Shown: positions 34,682 through 48,600 of the stretch, one piece after another
Layout: each line of letters opens with the position of its first letter
Position numbering within the stretch: position 1 is the first letter of the stretch
Assembly (NCBI GenBank): GCA_023078555.1
Contig: CM041197.1
Span: forward strand, 2,638,501 to 2,702,500
Reading direction: 5' to 3'
DNA from: Ulva prolifera
Lineage: Eukaryota > Chlorophyta > Ulvophyceae > Ulvales > Ulvaceae
DNA length: 64,000 nt
The notes under the pieces: generated by a model
What the model was told of the DNA's origin: nothing
The model's input: the letters and a program-made list of their open reading frames with translations, nothing else
Database searches by the model: none
Program-made: the position numbers and the translations under genes

Positions 34682-35077
34682 AATATTCTGCCAGATACCT
34701 TGGATGGCTCAATAAGATGCAGGATGATTTACGAATCTCCCTTTCAACACCTATTTGTGAAGTTCGATGGCAAGATGCAACAGACTGACTGCCGCTGAAA
34801 AATGCGGATCAGAGCATTCAACTGACATGGATTAGCGTGCTGCTGTCCAGCGACACTTTCCTTGTGGCACTGAAGATGCAGCTTCTGCAATTGAGCTCGG
34901 TAATAAAGCGCGTTGTATGTTGAGATCATTACATATTTACTCAGGACACGTTGAGACAGCGTACAGTACATGCAAAATTCCCATCCTACGGATCCAGACG
35001 TTCAGGGACCGCCCGCAGTGGCAGAGAGTTGCTGTAAAAGGACTTTGATGTAAATATCTTGACTATTTGAAGCCAAT
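34682..35077. other. Convergent 3' spacer
   Basis: About 400 bp between the CFAP20 and RSM22 stops. Nothing coding seen. TGTAA occurs at about 35032-35036 on the plus strand. Confidence 0.45.
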
Positions 35078-38000
35078 TTATTCTTCGAGAGTCCGCACTC
35101 TTGGATTCCTGTGGTAGATGCTAGGCCACAGGTCACCCCACTGCGCATGTCGAGCAAGCCGGTAAGCAGCAGGTCCCAGCCAGACCTTTCTTCGATCAGA
35201 GTGTGCCACAATGTGGCGCTCTACTTGCCCAGAGCGTTGATCTTTAGCAGCTACACACAGATCCAAGACGACATGACGACCACGCTTCAGGGGTCTGCGA
35301 ATTATACGACTCCATGATGCACATGCTGTCCGGCTGGCTGCAACACCTGCAGGATCTTCACGAGCCCAGTCCCTGCCACGCAGCATCAAGCTCGCGTGTT
35401 CGTCTGTATCACTTTCGATCGTACTTGATGGCATGCCCTGCAAGAACATCAGCTTTTACGTGCATGGACCAACACTATTTGCATACCGTTATTCAAGAAA
35501 TCGATCATGCAACCCGTGGCAGCATGCACAGGTGAACCTGTATATGTTGACAGATACAACAGGACGAGCCACCCAGATTCTACTGCGCACCTGTGCATTC
35601 TGACCGCCTGCTGCATCCACACTGGCTCGGTCCCATTCACGTTGGGCTCCCTCACGCACAAGTTGACTATCTTCAGGCGTCCCCAAATGCATGAAGGGCT
35701 GCGCTGGCAGCCTGCCCGCACCGGGGCTGATGTCAGCGGAAACTTGGCGCTCAGATGACTCGCGCGTCTCATCACCATCACCGGCACTTGGTCCCTCTGC
35801 TGCATGTTGCGCAGGCTCACTGCTAGCCGTTTCTACCTTGACACCCCCGCTGGCAACAGCATCACTGACCCTGTGCGCGCGTTCTGCAGGCCCGCTCAGC
35901 CTAGGTTGCCGGTCACCGGCTTCCCCGCGCGCAGCGCTTGGTACGGGCTGCCCAGCCTCGTTCATCGCGCCGTCGCCATCAGCCTGCGGCAGCACACCGG
36001 CGTCCACCATCCGCAGGCGCAGGCTCTCGATCGCCCCCGCCGCCGGCGCGGCCTTATCCTGCACCATCGCCCTCAGATACTCGTCCAGAAACGCAGCCGC
36101 ACGCGCCCGCGCCGCCTCCTCCGCCTCCCTCTCCTCTCCTTCTTCGTCCTCCTCATCTTCTTGCACCCCTGGCCCCCACACCCCGTCACCCCCCGCCACA
36201 TTCGCCGCCGCATCCTCCCGCTCCTCCCTCGCAGCATCGGCACCCGCCCTGCCCTCGGCCACATCCACTGGCGGAGTCGTGGCGCCGACTGCAGTGCCAA
36301 CGGCAGTGGTGCGGAAGAAGGGGAAGATGTCTAGAGGGTCGAGATCGGCAGCGGCGCCGGCGCGGGCCGCCGCGGCGAGGGCCGGGGGCATGGCGACGTA
36401 GTCCAACACGTCCTCCTCATACTCGCGGTACGCGGGGTTGATATACACGTCGCGGGGGGCCGGCCGCCGTGGCTGCTTCCGCAGCGCCACAAAGCTGAAG
36501 CGCTCGTATTCCCAGTCCTTGGGGCCGTTCTTAATGCCCTTGCGCGCACGGCATCTGCACACAACAGGTGGTGCAGTCCCGACCAGAGTCAGCCGCCACT
36601 CATGTTGTTTCTATCGGCGCCTATATCCCAGCCCCAACAGGTAAAGGTGACCCGCCACGGTGAAGCGAAGAAGGGGGTGGGAAATGCAGTGCTAGGTGAG
36701 TGACTGACGGATCCTTCTTCAGGCGAGTGGTCGTGTATGGCCGTTGAGTGCAAAGCATCGGCAGGCGTTGTGTTCATGCGGGTTCGCCGGGACAACGATT
36801 CGTCGGCACAAGTCAGGCACATGCGTGAGTGTATATGTGTGCTGTGACCGCGGCAATGCCTGTGAAGTAGCATGCTCCGTGTATATGGTATCTATACCCA
36901 GGGTTGCATGGGGGTGGTCGGGGCATACTGTCGGTGCAGATGCCTCCGCTCCACCCGCTGCGAGAAGTGGCACCACCCCGCATCCCCGGGCCTATCCATC
37001 GGGCACACCCCGTCGTGCGCGCACGGCGCGACCACGTGCGCGCCCGTCACCTGCCCCTGCAGCCGCAGCACGCGGTGCGTCAGCGCCGCGGCCGTCGGCG
37101 AGCCACGCACGGCCTCCCGCACGGCCTCCGCGGCCTCCGACGGCACCTGCGCCGCCGCCCGCCGCAGCTGGCCCTCCCGCCGAAAAGAGTCCGCCGGGGA
37201 GGACCCAACAAGGTGGCCGGTTTGGTGGTCCACGTCGTGCGGCGATTGGGAGGCGCGGCTGGGCGAGGGTGTGAGCGCGTCTTCCGCGAGGAGGAGCAGA
37301 GTTGGCAGAGGCATAGCGGCTGTGGCGGCCGGCATGCTGGACCGGAATTCTTGCTGCGCGGCCTCGAGCTGAGCCTGCAGTCAGCGAAGTGGGTTGCACG
37401 GTGACATTGAGGCCATGGGCGGCATGGCTACAAGCACAAACATGGCACTGTGTCACAACATCGCCGTAGCGGGGGGTCGTTTGTTCTGACATCAGATCGC
37501 GTATGCTTGAGCCAGTCGGGGGGTCGGCAGGGTGGCGGATTCCATTCCTTGCTAACCGGGGGTGTGCCCTGCGACACGGGGGCTCCCGCTACGTGGCACA
37601 GGCCTGCAGCTGAGCGCAGCGTTGGGTGCGCACCACCAGTGGTCCAGATGCTGGTGGACGACAGCGCATGAGCTTGTTGATCACAATGCATACATCCATG
37701 CAGCGCTGTGTGTGCCGAGGAGGCTCCGCACCTCCCGCTTCACCTCCTCCCGCAGCACCTGCTCGCGCGCCTGCCGCACAAATGCGCTGCCCACCGGTGA
37801 CCCCGGCTCCGCCAGCACCAGCAGGCCGCCCACGGCGACGCGCTCCCACAGCTGCCGCACCACCCGCGCGCGCTCGCCGTGGCTCGGCAGGGCCGTGAGT
37901 GCATGCGCCGCGACGACCGCGCCGTAGCGCCGCGCGTCCGGCGGCGGCGGCCGCCGGCCGTCGCCGCGGCGCTGCGCGCCGGCGCGCGGCGCCTGCGGCA

Positions 38001-38628
38001 GTGCGCGCAGCCACCGGATAGACGGCAGGTGCGCAAACGCCGGCACGGCGCGCGCGTGTCGGCTGTCGCGCGCGGCGCCGGCTGCAGCGGCGAGCTCGCT
38101 GGTGAGGCCGTCCTGCATTCGCAGCCCCATGCGGACCATCGCCGGCCGGTGCTCCACGGCGGTGACGTGCCTGAGCGCCCCTGGCCACACCTGCGCGTCT
38201 GCCAAAGCCTAACGATCCGCAACCCGCAATATGTCCACTGCCGTGCCAAGTAAGAGAGGACATGGTGGAACATGTCTGTAACAGGTGGAACGAGAGGCTG
38301 GGAAAGAGTTGCGCCATGTCCCAGTTGCGACTGTGTGTGCTGCAGGGCCTGTGTGTGGGGTGGCAGCCCACACCGAAACAGGGTGTTGCAGCAAACTGCT
38401 GGGCTTCATGCACGCGCGACTGCTGCGTGCCTGGGGAATGCGTGCGTGTGCAGCAATGCACGCCGATCCGCCACCAACCTGTCCACACACTGTTGCTTCG
38501 CGGCCGGCATGTATTCACAACTTGCTGCATACATGGTCATGTGAGCGTTCAAGGCTGGAAACATCATGCCAAAAGTATGAAGTGACCTCGCCACTGCCCG
38601 ACTGCAGGTGCAGCGGCAGGACAGGAAA

Positions 38629-38660
<32 letters not shown>

Positions 38661-39787
38661 TTGCACCTGCATCGCGGCCCACATGCATGAGCCAGAGCCA
38701 GCAGCGTAGTCCATCAGCGCCTCCGGCTTGAAATCCGGCAGCCTGAACTGGATCTCACTGAGGATGCGTAGCATTACGGCGTACCGCCCCGGCAGGCTCA
38801 CCGCTGCAAACGCCGTCGCCGTCTTCTCGTCGCAGCGCTCCAGCATCTTCCGCGCGGCCACCAGCGCGCGCGCCGCCTCGTCCGGGGCCCGCGCCGGGGA
38901 CAGCGGATGCCGCTTCGGCCGCGGTTGCCCGGCCCACGGGTCCGCGAGCAGTGCCGCCTGCTCCGGGAACGCCGCCTGTGCGCCGGTCGGCAGGCTCTTG
39001 ACGCTGCGCCGCACGGCGGCGGCGGTCGGGGCGCCGAGGCCGGCGCGGGTGAGTGCACCGGCGATTACGGCTGCGGAGGGGTCGCGTGGCGGGAGGAGGG
39101 GTTGGGCGCGGCCCTGCTGGGACCGGGGCTGCCCGAGCGATGCTGTGATGAGGAAGGCGCCGCCCGCGTCCGGCTGGGCGGCTGAGGTAGCAGGGGCGAT
39201 GTATAACGGGGTGTGGCGTCCGCCGCCTTTGCGCTGCGTGGAGGAGAGGCACTTCTCTGCATCCCTGAGGTTTTGGGCAATTGGGCGCAGTGCTTTCGGG
39301 TGGAGGCCCAGGTCTGCAGCCGCAGCAGAACCTGAGATATGTACCATCTGTGCCGACATGGGTACGTTTCTGATGCATCTACGCAGAGCAGCTTGAAGCG
39401 TGGTGGGTGGGTGGCCATCGGTGTGTGCCCTGCGCTGGACGCATGCCGCGCCAGCAGGAACACATTGGTGGATGTACACCGGCTCATGCGGTACACAATA
39501 CCTTCACAAAAAACATATCGAGTTGCCGTACCCCTCGCAGCTTCGTTCGGAGGCCTCGCGAGAAAGTCCGGGATGTGTACTAGGCCCAGATGCCGTCGAG
39601 CGGTTGCATGTGCAGCCTCAGCTGACACAATTAGCGGATCAGAGTCTTCTACACCCCCGGACATTTGTCTTCCCCACTGATTCGCTGCGGCTACACCGCA
39701 AGACGAGCCCTGGCCACTGATGCCTGTGGGGCAGGTGGCTGGCCATCTTCGTTTAGCGCAACACAACAAATGGAACAGAGAAATCAT
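35078..39787 (-). CDS. RSM22: Mitochondrial ribosome assembly methyltransferase-like RSM22/METTL17, six exons
   Basis: Exons 39787-39502, 39391-38667, 38190-37732, 37374-36929, 36554-35591 and 35437-35078 give 1,079 residues; phases 1, 0, 0, 2 and 0 agree. Members bind maturing mitochondrial small-subunit rRNA and carry a Rossmann methyltransferase core plus an Fe-S site. Seen: [35 protein letters not shown] and [14 protein letters not shown] (SAM-site region), [52 protein letters not shown] with [12 protein letters not shown] (Cys cluster), [18 protein letters not shown], and at the C terminus [17 protein letters not shown] and [11 protein letters not shown]. Exon 5 inserts about 330 acidic/Ala/Pro-rich residues between the last two conserved modules. 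The roughly 95-residue first exon could hold the mitochondrial presequence. The exon 5 donor (GTGCGC at 35590) has an in-phase alternative near 35660. Confidence 0.9.
38629..38659. repeat. G31 homopolymer in an RSM22 intron
   Basis: Thirty-one consecutive G on the plus strand (C31 in the RSM22 transcript), beginning seven nucleotides after the second intron's GT donor (exon end 38667). The longest homopolymer in the window. Confidence 0.9.
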
Positions 39788-42647
39788 AGGAAGCGGAATT
39801 CATTCTAAGAAAGCAGCAATTTTTCTGGTGTCGCAGGCAGCACCGGGACTGCCGATCAGTACCATTTAGAATGCGGCTGTTGCAGAATGAAGTGGCTGGC
39901 TCGGTTCCACATGCCATTTGCGACGTCTATTGCTGCACGTTGCAGCGTAAGCCGGGTGTTACTTCGAAAATAGATGGACTTGAAATACAGCATGCGTGAC
40001 AGCACCCGACGTACGCGTGTAGAAGCCTGCACGGTCATCCTTGGCAGATGTCCGATTCCTCCACACTGCCTCACATGCATGCGATAGAATTGTGCATGCA
40101 TCGGAGCACTAGTCTGTGCACACGCCAGTAGAGATAGACTGAGCAGATGGCAATCTACATGACTAGTAACAGTCGATGGTGATGGAGGTCTGCGTTCGGT
40201 TGTTGCCGTGTCGGCCCTTCCGCTCGAGTGAGACTCGGTGCTTGGATACGTGTGCATCAGCTGGGACGCAGAAATGAAATTAGTTTAGAATCGATAATCT
40301 GCCTATCACTGTTGAAAATGGTCACGTCTAGGTGGCCATGCTTTGCCGGCAGATTCGGGCACACCGCGCAGCGCGCGCCATCGCGGTGATCAGTGTATTT
40401 TGAAGCACAGGGCACTGCTTCACAAATTCAAGAATGCCTACACCTCAGGCTGGGGCTGATCAGCGTGACAGCAGGTCACATGGACGAGGGCGGGAACAAA
40501 CGTCCAGCAAGGGAGTTGTGAGAAGCACAAGAGGTGCGCTGCACATACCGACAATGCTACTCTGTGCACAGACAGTATCTGTAAACATTATATGGGCAAT
40601 GTATGTTGGTTTACAGCACGCCAGGAACCGGCCATGACAGTACATGTAGCGTTGGTAGTTGTCCACTGAACAGCCGCGGCAACATTTTTTCGCGCTGCTA
40701 CTAAAGCGTTCGGTTGCCTCGAAACCTGCCCCTGCAATACTGAAGCGTGGCCTAACGAAACATGCGATACGACAGAATTGTGACGGCATCATACGCTAAC
40801 GGGTCATTGTATGCCTGCCCACCCAGGCTCAGGTTGACCCCCCTGAAAGTATATTTAAGCTCTTGAGATCGTTGATGTTGCTGTGAACGTGGCCGTGCTG
40901 GCCAACGTGGTTTGGATGTGGCATGTGTTGGAAGGTGCGTGAGGCAAGTGCGTCGTGTCATGGAGCGGACCGTCAAAACCGCTGTTCACGAGACAGGTGA
41001 AACGGTGAAACGGTGTTATTTGCAACGCATGCCGTTATCCTGCACTTAAATGCTGTGGTGTCTGGCGTCCGGCCTGCAAACTGTTATGATCTGTCAGCAC
41101 CAGCACCGGTCGCACGTCAAGGGTAAGCTAAGGCGCGTAAATTTGGTCCTGCCCACGGTCTACTGCGTTCACACACAGCTTGCAATTCGATAATAACAAG
41201 ACTTTTCGGATTTATGAGCACAGGATTAGTGTAGCGAACATCCATGGGAACTGCCCGAGTTCAGGCGCGCAGGTCCTGTTCATGGTCAGGCACTGCAGCG
41301 GTGGCGTTGAGGAATGCATAGACTAGATTGATGCATGTGCGAGCACAGGCCATGGGTCGGTCACCCCAGCGCAGCTCGATCAGCCTGTCGATTGAGTCCA
41401 CGTTTTTCTCACCCGTGTGCACCCTCTGCTCCTCGGCCCGCGCGGCCCCGCGATGCATGCTGCAGCCGAAACAGAGTGTGAAAATCTAAAAACTTGCACG
41501 CAACTGGCACACATCCCCACCCCCGCACCTCCACGCTCTGCGGCAGCCTGTTGATGCGCTGGGACGCGTCCAAGTGCCTGCTTCGTCGATAACTTCTGGC
41601 AGGCACGGGGTACGTCAGTCCGTATAAGAAACGCGCGTCTCCGACTTCCCAAGATCATTCAACACGTCCCGGCGCGCCGTCACGGCCAAGTTTGAATTGG
41701 CATGAGACGGCACAAAACATCGAGCAGGATGTCGCTACCTGCTGCCCTTTTCTTGCAGTGGTATGCAAGCAGGCTGCGCTCGAGGAAGCAGCAGCGCCGA
41801 TTCACTCGCCCCGCATGCGCATAGCGCACCCCAGCGTCCATTCCGATGATGGCCTCAGAGCACATCATCTGGTTGCCTACGTTGACCAATTCCTGTACGC
41901 ACACCTGCACATTACGAACCCACAGCGCGATGTTTGCCAATCGACCGTCAACCAGCTGTTCACCTCTCGCGATAGGCACCCCCGCCTGACGATTTCTACA
42001 GCTATACGCCAGCATGCGCTGCTTCACCAGGCACAAGCACGTGTCGGCAGTTGGCGCGACGTGAGCGATTGCCGCGCCATGCCACCCGTCCGCCCTACGA
42101 CAGACCGCTGCATGCACCTAGGTCGCATTCCCTCCACGCTGCACGCTCGCTATCTCGCGATGGCCCAGAGATCCAACACCGCTCACTCATGCGAACACCT
42201 CACTCGGCCGTCCCGTCGTGCATGTGACCCGCTACTTAGTCCGCTCTTCACACCAGTCCTTCCTTCTCGTCACCACATTCCACTGTTCTCGCCCCGGCGT
42301 TCAGGCAGTCTGTGTCTTCCCCACCCTCTCCCGGAGCTGCCTGCGCTCTGCATCCCGGATCGCAGGGCGAGCATGCGTGCTCCGCACCACCGTCTACGTC
42401 CCTCTCAGATTGTCTGCGAGTGTCTGCGGTGGAAGTCGCGGCGGTCAGTGACGCGGTGACAGTGCGGCTCAGCGTAACGGGCGGATGGCGCACTGCACCG
42501 GCCATGCTGACGAGCACACAGTCACCCCACCGCCCTGCCCCCGTGCGCCCGACTCCGTCTGTACCCTCACACACGCGTTCTCGATGTACATGACCGATCA
42601 CGCCTGCTCGTCTGAATTCAGCTGAGCGATTCACGGCGAAGCTTCCC
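39788..42647. other. Region with unresolved minus-strand coding candidates
   Basis: Several minus-strand blocks look protein-like but could not be chained: 42000-41830 (AGVPIARGEQLVDGRLANIA, then LWVRNVQ before GTGTGC); 41600-41540 (HLDASQRINRLPQSVE before GTGCGG); 41430-41261 (NVDSIDRLIELRWGDRPMAC, to a stop); 40870-40752 (ELKYTFRGVNLSLGGQAYND, to a stop); and 40050-39856. They could be one or two genes reading towards RSM22. A 255-codon plus-strand frame at 41692-42459 overlaps them and is probably their shadow. No family recognised. Confidence 0.3.
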
Positions 42648-45600
42648 ATGTCGCGCCGTCGTCGTCGCTCGGCTCGTGCCCCATGTGCTCCCCCTGCACT
42701 GCCCGGGACTCCCCATGCGGGTGCACAGCACACGGCTGCTCGCTGACGGACAGCTACCGCGCTACACGTGGGAGGCACGTTGTCCGGTGGCGTCTGTTTC
42801 CCCCATGCATACCTTGCATGCACACAGTGTGTTCATAGCTGATTGCTGGTCCATGAGCTCATCTGGCCTGAGGTGTCAAAGGAATGTCATCCCCCCTGGG
42901 CTCACCCCGCCCCACACAATCGTGACGAATTGCAGTGCTTATGCTTGTGTGGTGGCCCCGGTGCTACCATCTTCTCCGCCTTCGTCCTTGTAACACACAA
43001 TTACGGTGAACGTACCCCATTCTCCTGTGGTGCTACCTGCTTCTTCACCTGAGGTCTTGAAGCACGTTCAAATGTGCACCTCACGCAGGCCTTTCTGTCG
43101 CCTGTTTAACAGCATCCGCTCGGCTGCAGGTGCCCCCACTCAGCCGGCAGCTGCCGCTGCTGCGCGCTCGGCCGCTGCAGCTCGGCCGGCGGCTGTGGTC
43201 GGCGGTCATGCCGTACGGTCGCCGGGGCACGCCGGGCCGGCCAGCGCTGCGAGCTCTCACTCCTCTGCTAACGCCGCCGCCACAGACACAGCCTCCGCGA
43301 AGTCCTCTCTGCCCACCTCTGCACAAACTGCACCCCCCAGCACGGGGACCGCTCACCCCCCCTCCAGCCCCAGCAATGCCCCGCACTCAGCCTCCAGCAT
43401 CCCGGGCCCACCTGGGGGGCCGTCGTCGCGGCATGCGGTCTTTGACGCGGCGGTTGCGGCCGCCCGCGGCAGGACCCCACAGCCGACATCCACTGTGCCC
43501 CTACGCCACGTGCAGCGTCTCTCTCACGCCCGCGCGGTGTCCCTCGGGCAGTCGAATGCTGGAGAGGGTAAGGGGCCAGCACCGGATGACTGCAGCAGCG
43601 CCCGGCCGCCAGGCGCCGGTGGCGGCGGCCCCGTCATGCCGGAGGATCACGCAGTTCGATTCGACGATGAATCCGGCTCTGTGACGATCCGCGGTGGCCG
43701 CATCGGTGGCGGCTCATACATGGCGGACTCGTCGATGGCGGAGATCCACTCCCCGAGCGACTCTGCGATCTCGTTCGGCCAGGCCGCTCGGGAAATGGCG
43801 ACGTCCCCAACGGCGGTGCTCTCTGGCGCTGGCGCGCTCCCTGCGACCCCCGCAGAACACGTTGCGCCTGTACGGCCGCCGTCGCCGCCGCCTGTGATGC
43901 TGGAGCGCACCGCAGCGCCCCCGCCGGCTGCGGAAGGCGGCCTCCGGACCAGCGCGAACGGTGCGGCAGCGCTCGTGCTTGCTCCGACGCCGGGGCCGCC
44001 GCTTCCGCCGGCTGTGCACGCAGCTACGCACAAGCCGCTCGCCCCGCCGTCGCCACCGGCACGGGCTGCGCGCGGGAGTCCTGGGGCTGCTGTGGCGGAG
44101 CGGCAGGCGCCACGCCGGACGGCCGCGCAGGCACCGCGCGGCGCGACGGCCGCGCGGAGCGCCTCGGCCGTACGGAGTTCTTCTCGCAGCCGGCTTGACC
44201 AGCTGTGGAGCCGGAGTGGCTCCACGCCGACCCGTCGCGCGGCGACCGGGCAAGGCCGCACCCGTACGCCTTCCTCCTCTACTGCTTCTGGACCCCTCGA
44301 GACAGCTTATACATGACCTCAAACGTCCGGCCCACATCTAGGTGATACTAGGTGGACGGGTTGTCAGTGCTGTGATGGGGGCAACTTGATGGTGTTCGTG
44401 TCAAGGGTAGTCACAGCAGTTGGTTAGCCCGGAGCCTGTTATTGTATTCTGGTGTGATCTGCTTGCAATGCACGGTGGTTTGTATTGGTGCTCTGCAATA
44501 CTTGGTGATCTGCTCCTTGTGGCTGAGGTGTCGAATCGCGGTCTGCATTTCCGTTTGCATGGAGGGCGCCTGAGCTACTGCGGTGCAGGCCTTTCGCGCA
44601 GTATGGCGCTGATGCGCTGCCGATGTTGTGCAGATGCCGAAGGCGGCCACCACAGCGGCCTGCACGCAGTGTCCGCGGTGACGCCCCCACGCGCGGGCCC
44701 CACTCCCGGCGCCATCCAGCGCTCCGGCCCCCGCCACTTTTTTCATCCCCCCGCAGGCCAGACTAGCCCCACAAAGCACGCAGCGCCCAGCGCCGCCGCC
44801 GCCGCCTCACCCCAGCACGCCCGCACCACCCCCCCGCCGCAGCTTGGCCCCCCAGCAATCCGCGGGTGCGCCCAGCCGCGCCCCACGCGGGCCCCCCCGG
44901 CCGCGGCACGCTCCCCCACAAGCGCTGTGCCGCCGCCCTTTCATCCCGGCCGCCCGGGCAATCCACCCCCAGCAGCCCAAACCCACCGCTCTGGCAGCAG
45001 CAGCGCCAGCGGCAACAGTGGCGCGAGTTTCGGCAGCAGCCACGGCAGCACGCCCGCCGCGTGGTCGCCGCTCGGGTCACAATGCATGATACGCGACGCA
45101 TGCGCACGGCTGCCCGTCGGCGCTGAGGCGCCGGCACCCTCCGGCGACCTTCCGCGCTCACGCTCCTCCTCCCCGCCCCCCTCCACCAACACCCGCACCC
45201 TACATCGCGACGCCTCCGGCCCGCGCTCCGTAGACTCCTGCAACCTCCCGGTGTTCCCAGAGGACCCCCAATCCGCCAGCCCGTCTCCCCGCTCTGAACC
45301 CCATCCCCGCTCCCAGCCGCCATTGCCACCACACACGATGTCCTCGTCCGCTCGGGCCCCCCCGCCCCCGTCCCCTCCGTCACCCTCTCGTCGCCGCGGC
45401 GCAAAAGCCGCCGCGATCGCCCTCAGCCCCTCCCACCGCTCCCCGTCCAACTGCTCCTCTCTCGCAGTTCGCGCGACCGAGAGCATCACCGACGATTCCT
45501 CGAGCCGCGTCGACAGTGGCATCACCCCCGTCGCACACTCCTCTCGCATCCACGACTCCGGATCCCTCCTCGCGGAGTCGTGCGCGAGCACCTCTCAACC

Positions 45601-48600
45601 GCCGTCATCGCGCGCGCGGCCGAGCAGCCACCGCCCGGCCGCCGCTGGTGCTGCCGGATCCTCATCCCCGCGCCACCAGTCTCCGTACCTCTGCCTATCC
45701 CCCATCCTGTCTGCGGGGCTCGCCGAGAGCCCCGGCACGCCAACGATGGTGCCGCCGACCAGCCCGGCGGTACAGACCAGCGCTTCTCCGAGTCCCGCTG
45801 AGGCGGAGGCGTTTCCGGCGACAGATGCGGAGGCTGAGCCGCAGCGGCGGCAGAGCACGGAGGAGCCGCCGCCGATCCGCGTTGCGTCCGTGGACCCGAA
45901 CGATGAGCCGTTTGAGGTGAATGACTTCGCGGCGCGTATCATGGGGCTGCGGCCTGCCGCGTCGGCGCCGGCGCCGGCCGCGTCCTCAGCCGCTCCGCTA
46001 CATCTACACCACGTCGACCTGCGCTTTGCGCAGCTGCAGCGCGAGCATGCGGCTGCGCAGGCGCGGCACAACTCCGGGCGGCCGCGGTCCGTCCCGACAC
46101 TGCGCACCGCGCCTGCCGCGGTGCGGCGCGCCTCGGAGACCAACCCCGTGTGGGACTCCCGGCAGCCGTCCTCGTCAGCGATGGTGGACCTCTCGCCGAC
46201 GCCGCCGGTCACGCTGGCGGCGCCGTGGCAGCCGCCGTCGCCGCGGCGCCGGCTGTCGCCGCGGCCGCCGATGCCCCTGCGGCCGCTGCCGCCGGAGGCA
46301 CTCGCGGAGCTGCTCCGCCACGCGGCCGTTGCGGCCCGCACGCGCAGCGGCGATGATGGCAGCGGCAGCCAGAACCTCCCTTCCTCCCTCTCCGGCCTGT
46401 CCACGTCCTCCGTAACCGCAAGGCTTCTGCCCTTCGGCGACGGTCATGGCGCGATCCTGCCGCCGCCCCCCACCGAGCTCTCTGCAGCCCCATCCCCCTT
46501 CGGCAGCCAGCCCCACTACCCCCAGTACATACCCGGATCCAACGCTTCCCCCCCAAACTCTCTCTCCGTCTCTCGGCACCCGTCTCGGCCGCTGCCGTCA
46601 TACCCGTCTTCTGTGGACTCGACTGCCGTTCGCGACATCGCGGCCGCGCTCGCCGGCCCGTCCGCTGCGGTGCAAGGCCGACGCGGCATCGCGCGCTCGG
46701 CGTCGATGCCGACTCCCGGCCCCTCCCCCCCCTCCCCGCCGGTGTCCACCTCCGCGGCCCCCAGCGATGCATGGCCGTTCCCCCCTGCCGGCGCAGACGC
46801 ACACCACGCGCTTCGCATGGACAGTGGCGGCAGGCCGCTGCTGTTCCACCCTGACCACACGGGCGCCGTGGCGGCCCCTCCGATGATCGCGTCTGAGTCC
46901 GGGCACCACACGGCGCTCCAGCATGTCGCGAACCCGCGCACAGCCGCGGCCGCCGCGCTGCGGCCTCTCCGCCGCGGCGCCACCGCGGCCGCACACATCC
47001 CGAGCATTTCAATCTCCCCCGATTTTGACTCGTACTTTGCCGCGCCGGCCGCGCATCACCACGCGCCAGCGTCCGCCTCTACCACGCCGCGGAACCGCCA
47101 CTACGCCCTGCACTCCCTGAACCACCGCGCAAACCCCCCTTCCTCCGGCGCCTCTGGATCATCGATCGCGCGCTCCCCGACGCACCCCTACCGCCCCGCC
47201 GGCGCGTCCGGTGCTCCGCGGTCGCGGGATCGCTTCGTCGCGCCGTTCCCATACCCCCCTCCGACCCCGGGCTCCTCCAGTCTCAGCCGCCGTGTGTCCA
47301 CTGCAACTGACTTCCCGCTGCCCCCCATCGCCCCACCGTCCCCGCCGTCCAGCACCACCGCCGCACCCGCCCCCGCCTCTCCGGCGGCCCACGCGGAGTC
47401 CGGGCACTCGGGTGGCACTCACCACCTGCCCCCCCGGAGCCCCTCCGAAGCTTCTACCACCCCCGCCGCGGCGGCCGCCGCGGCCTCCGTCGCGCCGGAC
47501 GAATGCTTCGACGCCGTCGCAGCAATGGCGGCGAAGCACTCACTACACTCTTCGATCAACTCCGGGGCATCAGTCGCGTCGGTGCACAGCCCCGGCGGCG
47601 ACGGCGACGGGCTGTCATCGTTCAGTGCGATATCCCGAGGCGGGGAGCCGCTGGGGCAGGACCCGACGCTCTCGCTGTGCGGCAGCGCGGGTGGCGGGGT
47701 CGCGTGGGCAAGCTGCGACGGCAGCGTGTCGCTCAACTGGCACATCCTCGGCACCGGCAGCGACTGCAGCTTCCGGCACTGGTCCCCGACGATCGCTGCA
47801 CGCAGCATCGCCGGCGGCGGCGGCGACACCTGGAACACGTTGCCCGAGGAAGACCGCTCCGACATGGCTCCCGATGCGGCAAGCCATGACCCCGGAGGCA
47901 GCAGCCTCACGCGGTCCCCGCGCTCCACGTGGTGCGCCGCTGCCTTGCGCTAACATCTCTTGCTTTCTCGTAAATCACCGCAGCCCCGTACCATGTTCCG
48001 CACGCCGCAACGCACGCCGACTGCCTGACCGAGACGGCGCTGAGACTTCGTGCCTCAACTTCCATGTTCCTGGTGAGGGTGTGTTTGTCAGATCCTGGTG
48101 CTGTCGATCCCCCTTGGGGGCACAAACCGGTGTACAGGGCTCATGGCTGCCCAGTGGACTGTGCCACGTGTGCTGAGAGTGGATGCGGGTGCAGGGCCGA
48201 CCGCGGGCCGATCGCGCGGCACAGCCACCGCAGCGGGACGTTGATGTCAGACAACTGCGACTCAGCGGAGTTCTCGTCCGGAGCGCTTTTCGGCCCCTGG
48301 CACGGCCGCCACGGCAGCCTCCGGCGCAGCGCGGCCGGCGCCGCCGCGACCTGCTCCTCCAACTCCCACTCCTTCTCCACCACCGCCTCGACGATGGTCG
48401 GCGCCGCCGCCGCGGCTGCCGCGGCTGCTGCCGCGCCCAGTGCGGCCGCGCTCCGGGATGACGACACCACCACCTCGAGCCCAGGGCTGTCCCCGAAGCG
48501 TGGGTACAGTGGTCTTCCGGCGCCGCTGCGAAGCGTGGTGCCGGTCGTCGCGCTGTTTGGAGGGTGGCCGCGGGTCGCGATGTCTCACCTGGAGTTGTCC

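Noticed and set aside
36073-36441. Plus-strand Pro-rich and Arg-rich frames
   Set aside because: Antisense of the acidic insertion in RSM22 exon 5.
41692-42459. 255-codon plus-strand open frame
   Set aside because: Overlaps several minus-strand blocks with donor sites, has skewed composition and no motif; more likely a shadow, though not proven.
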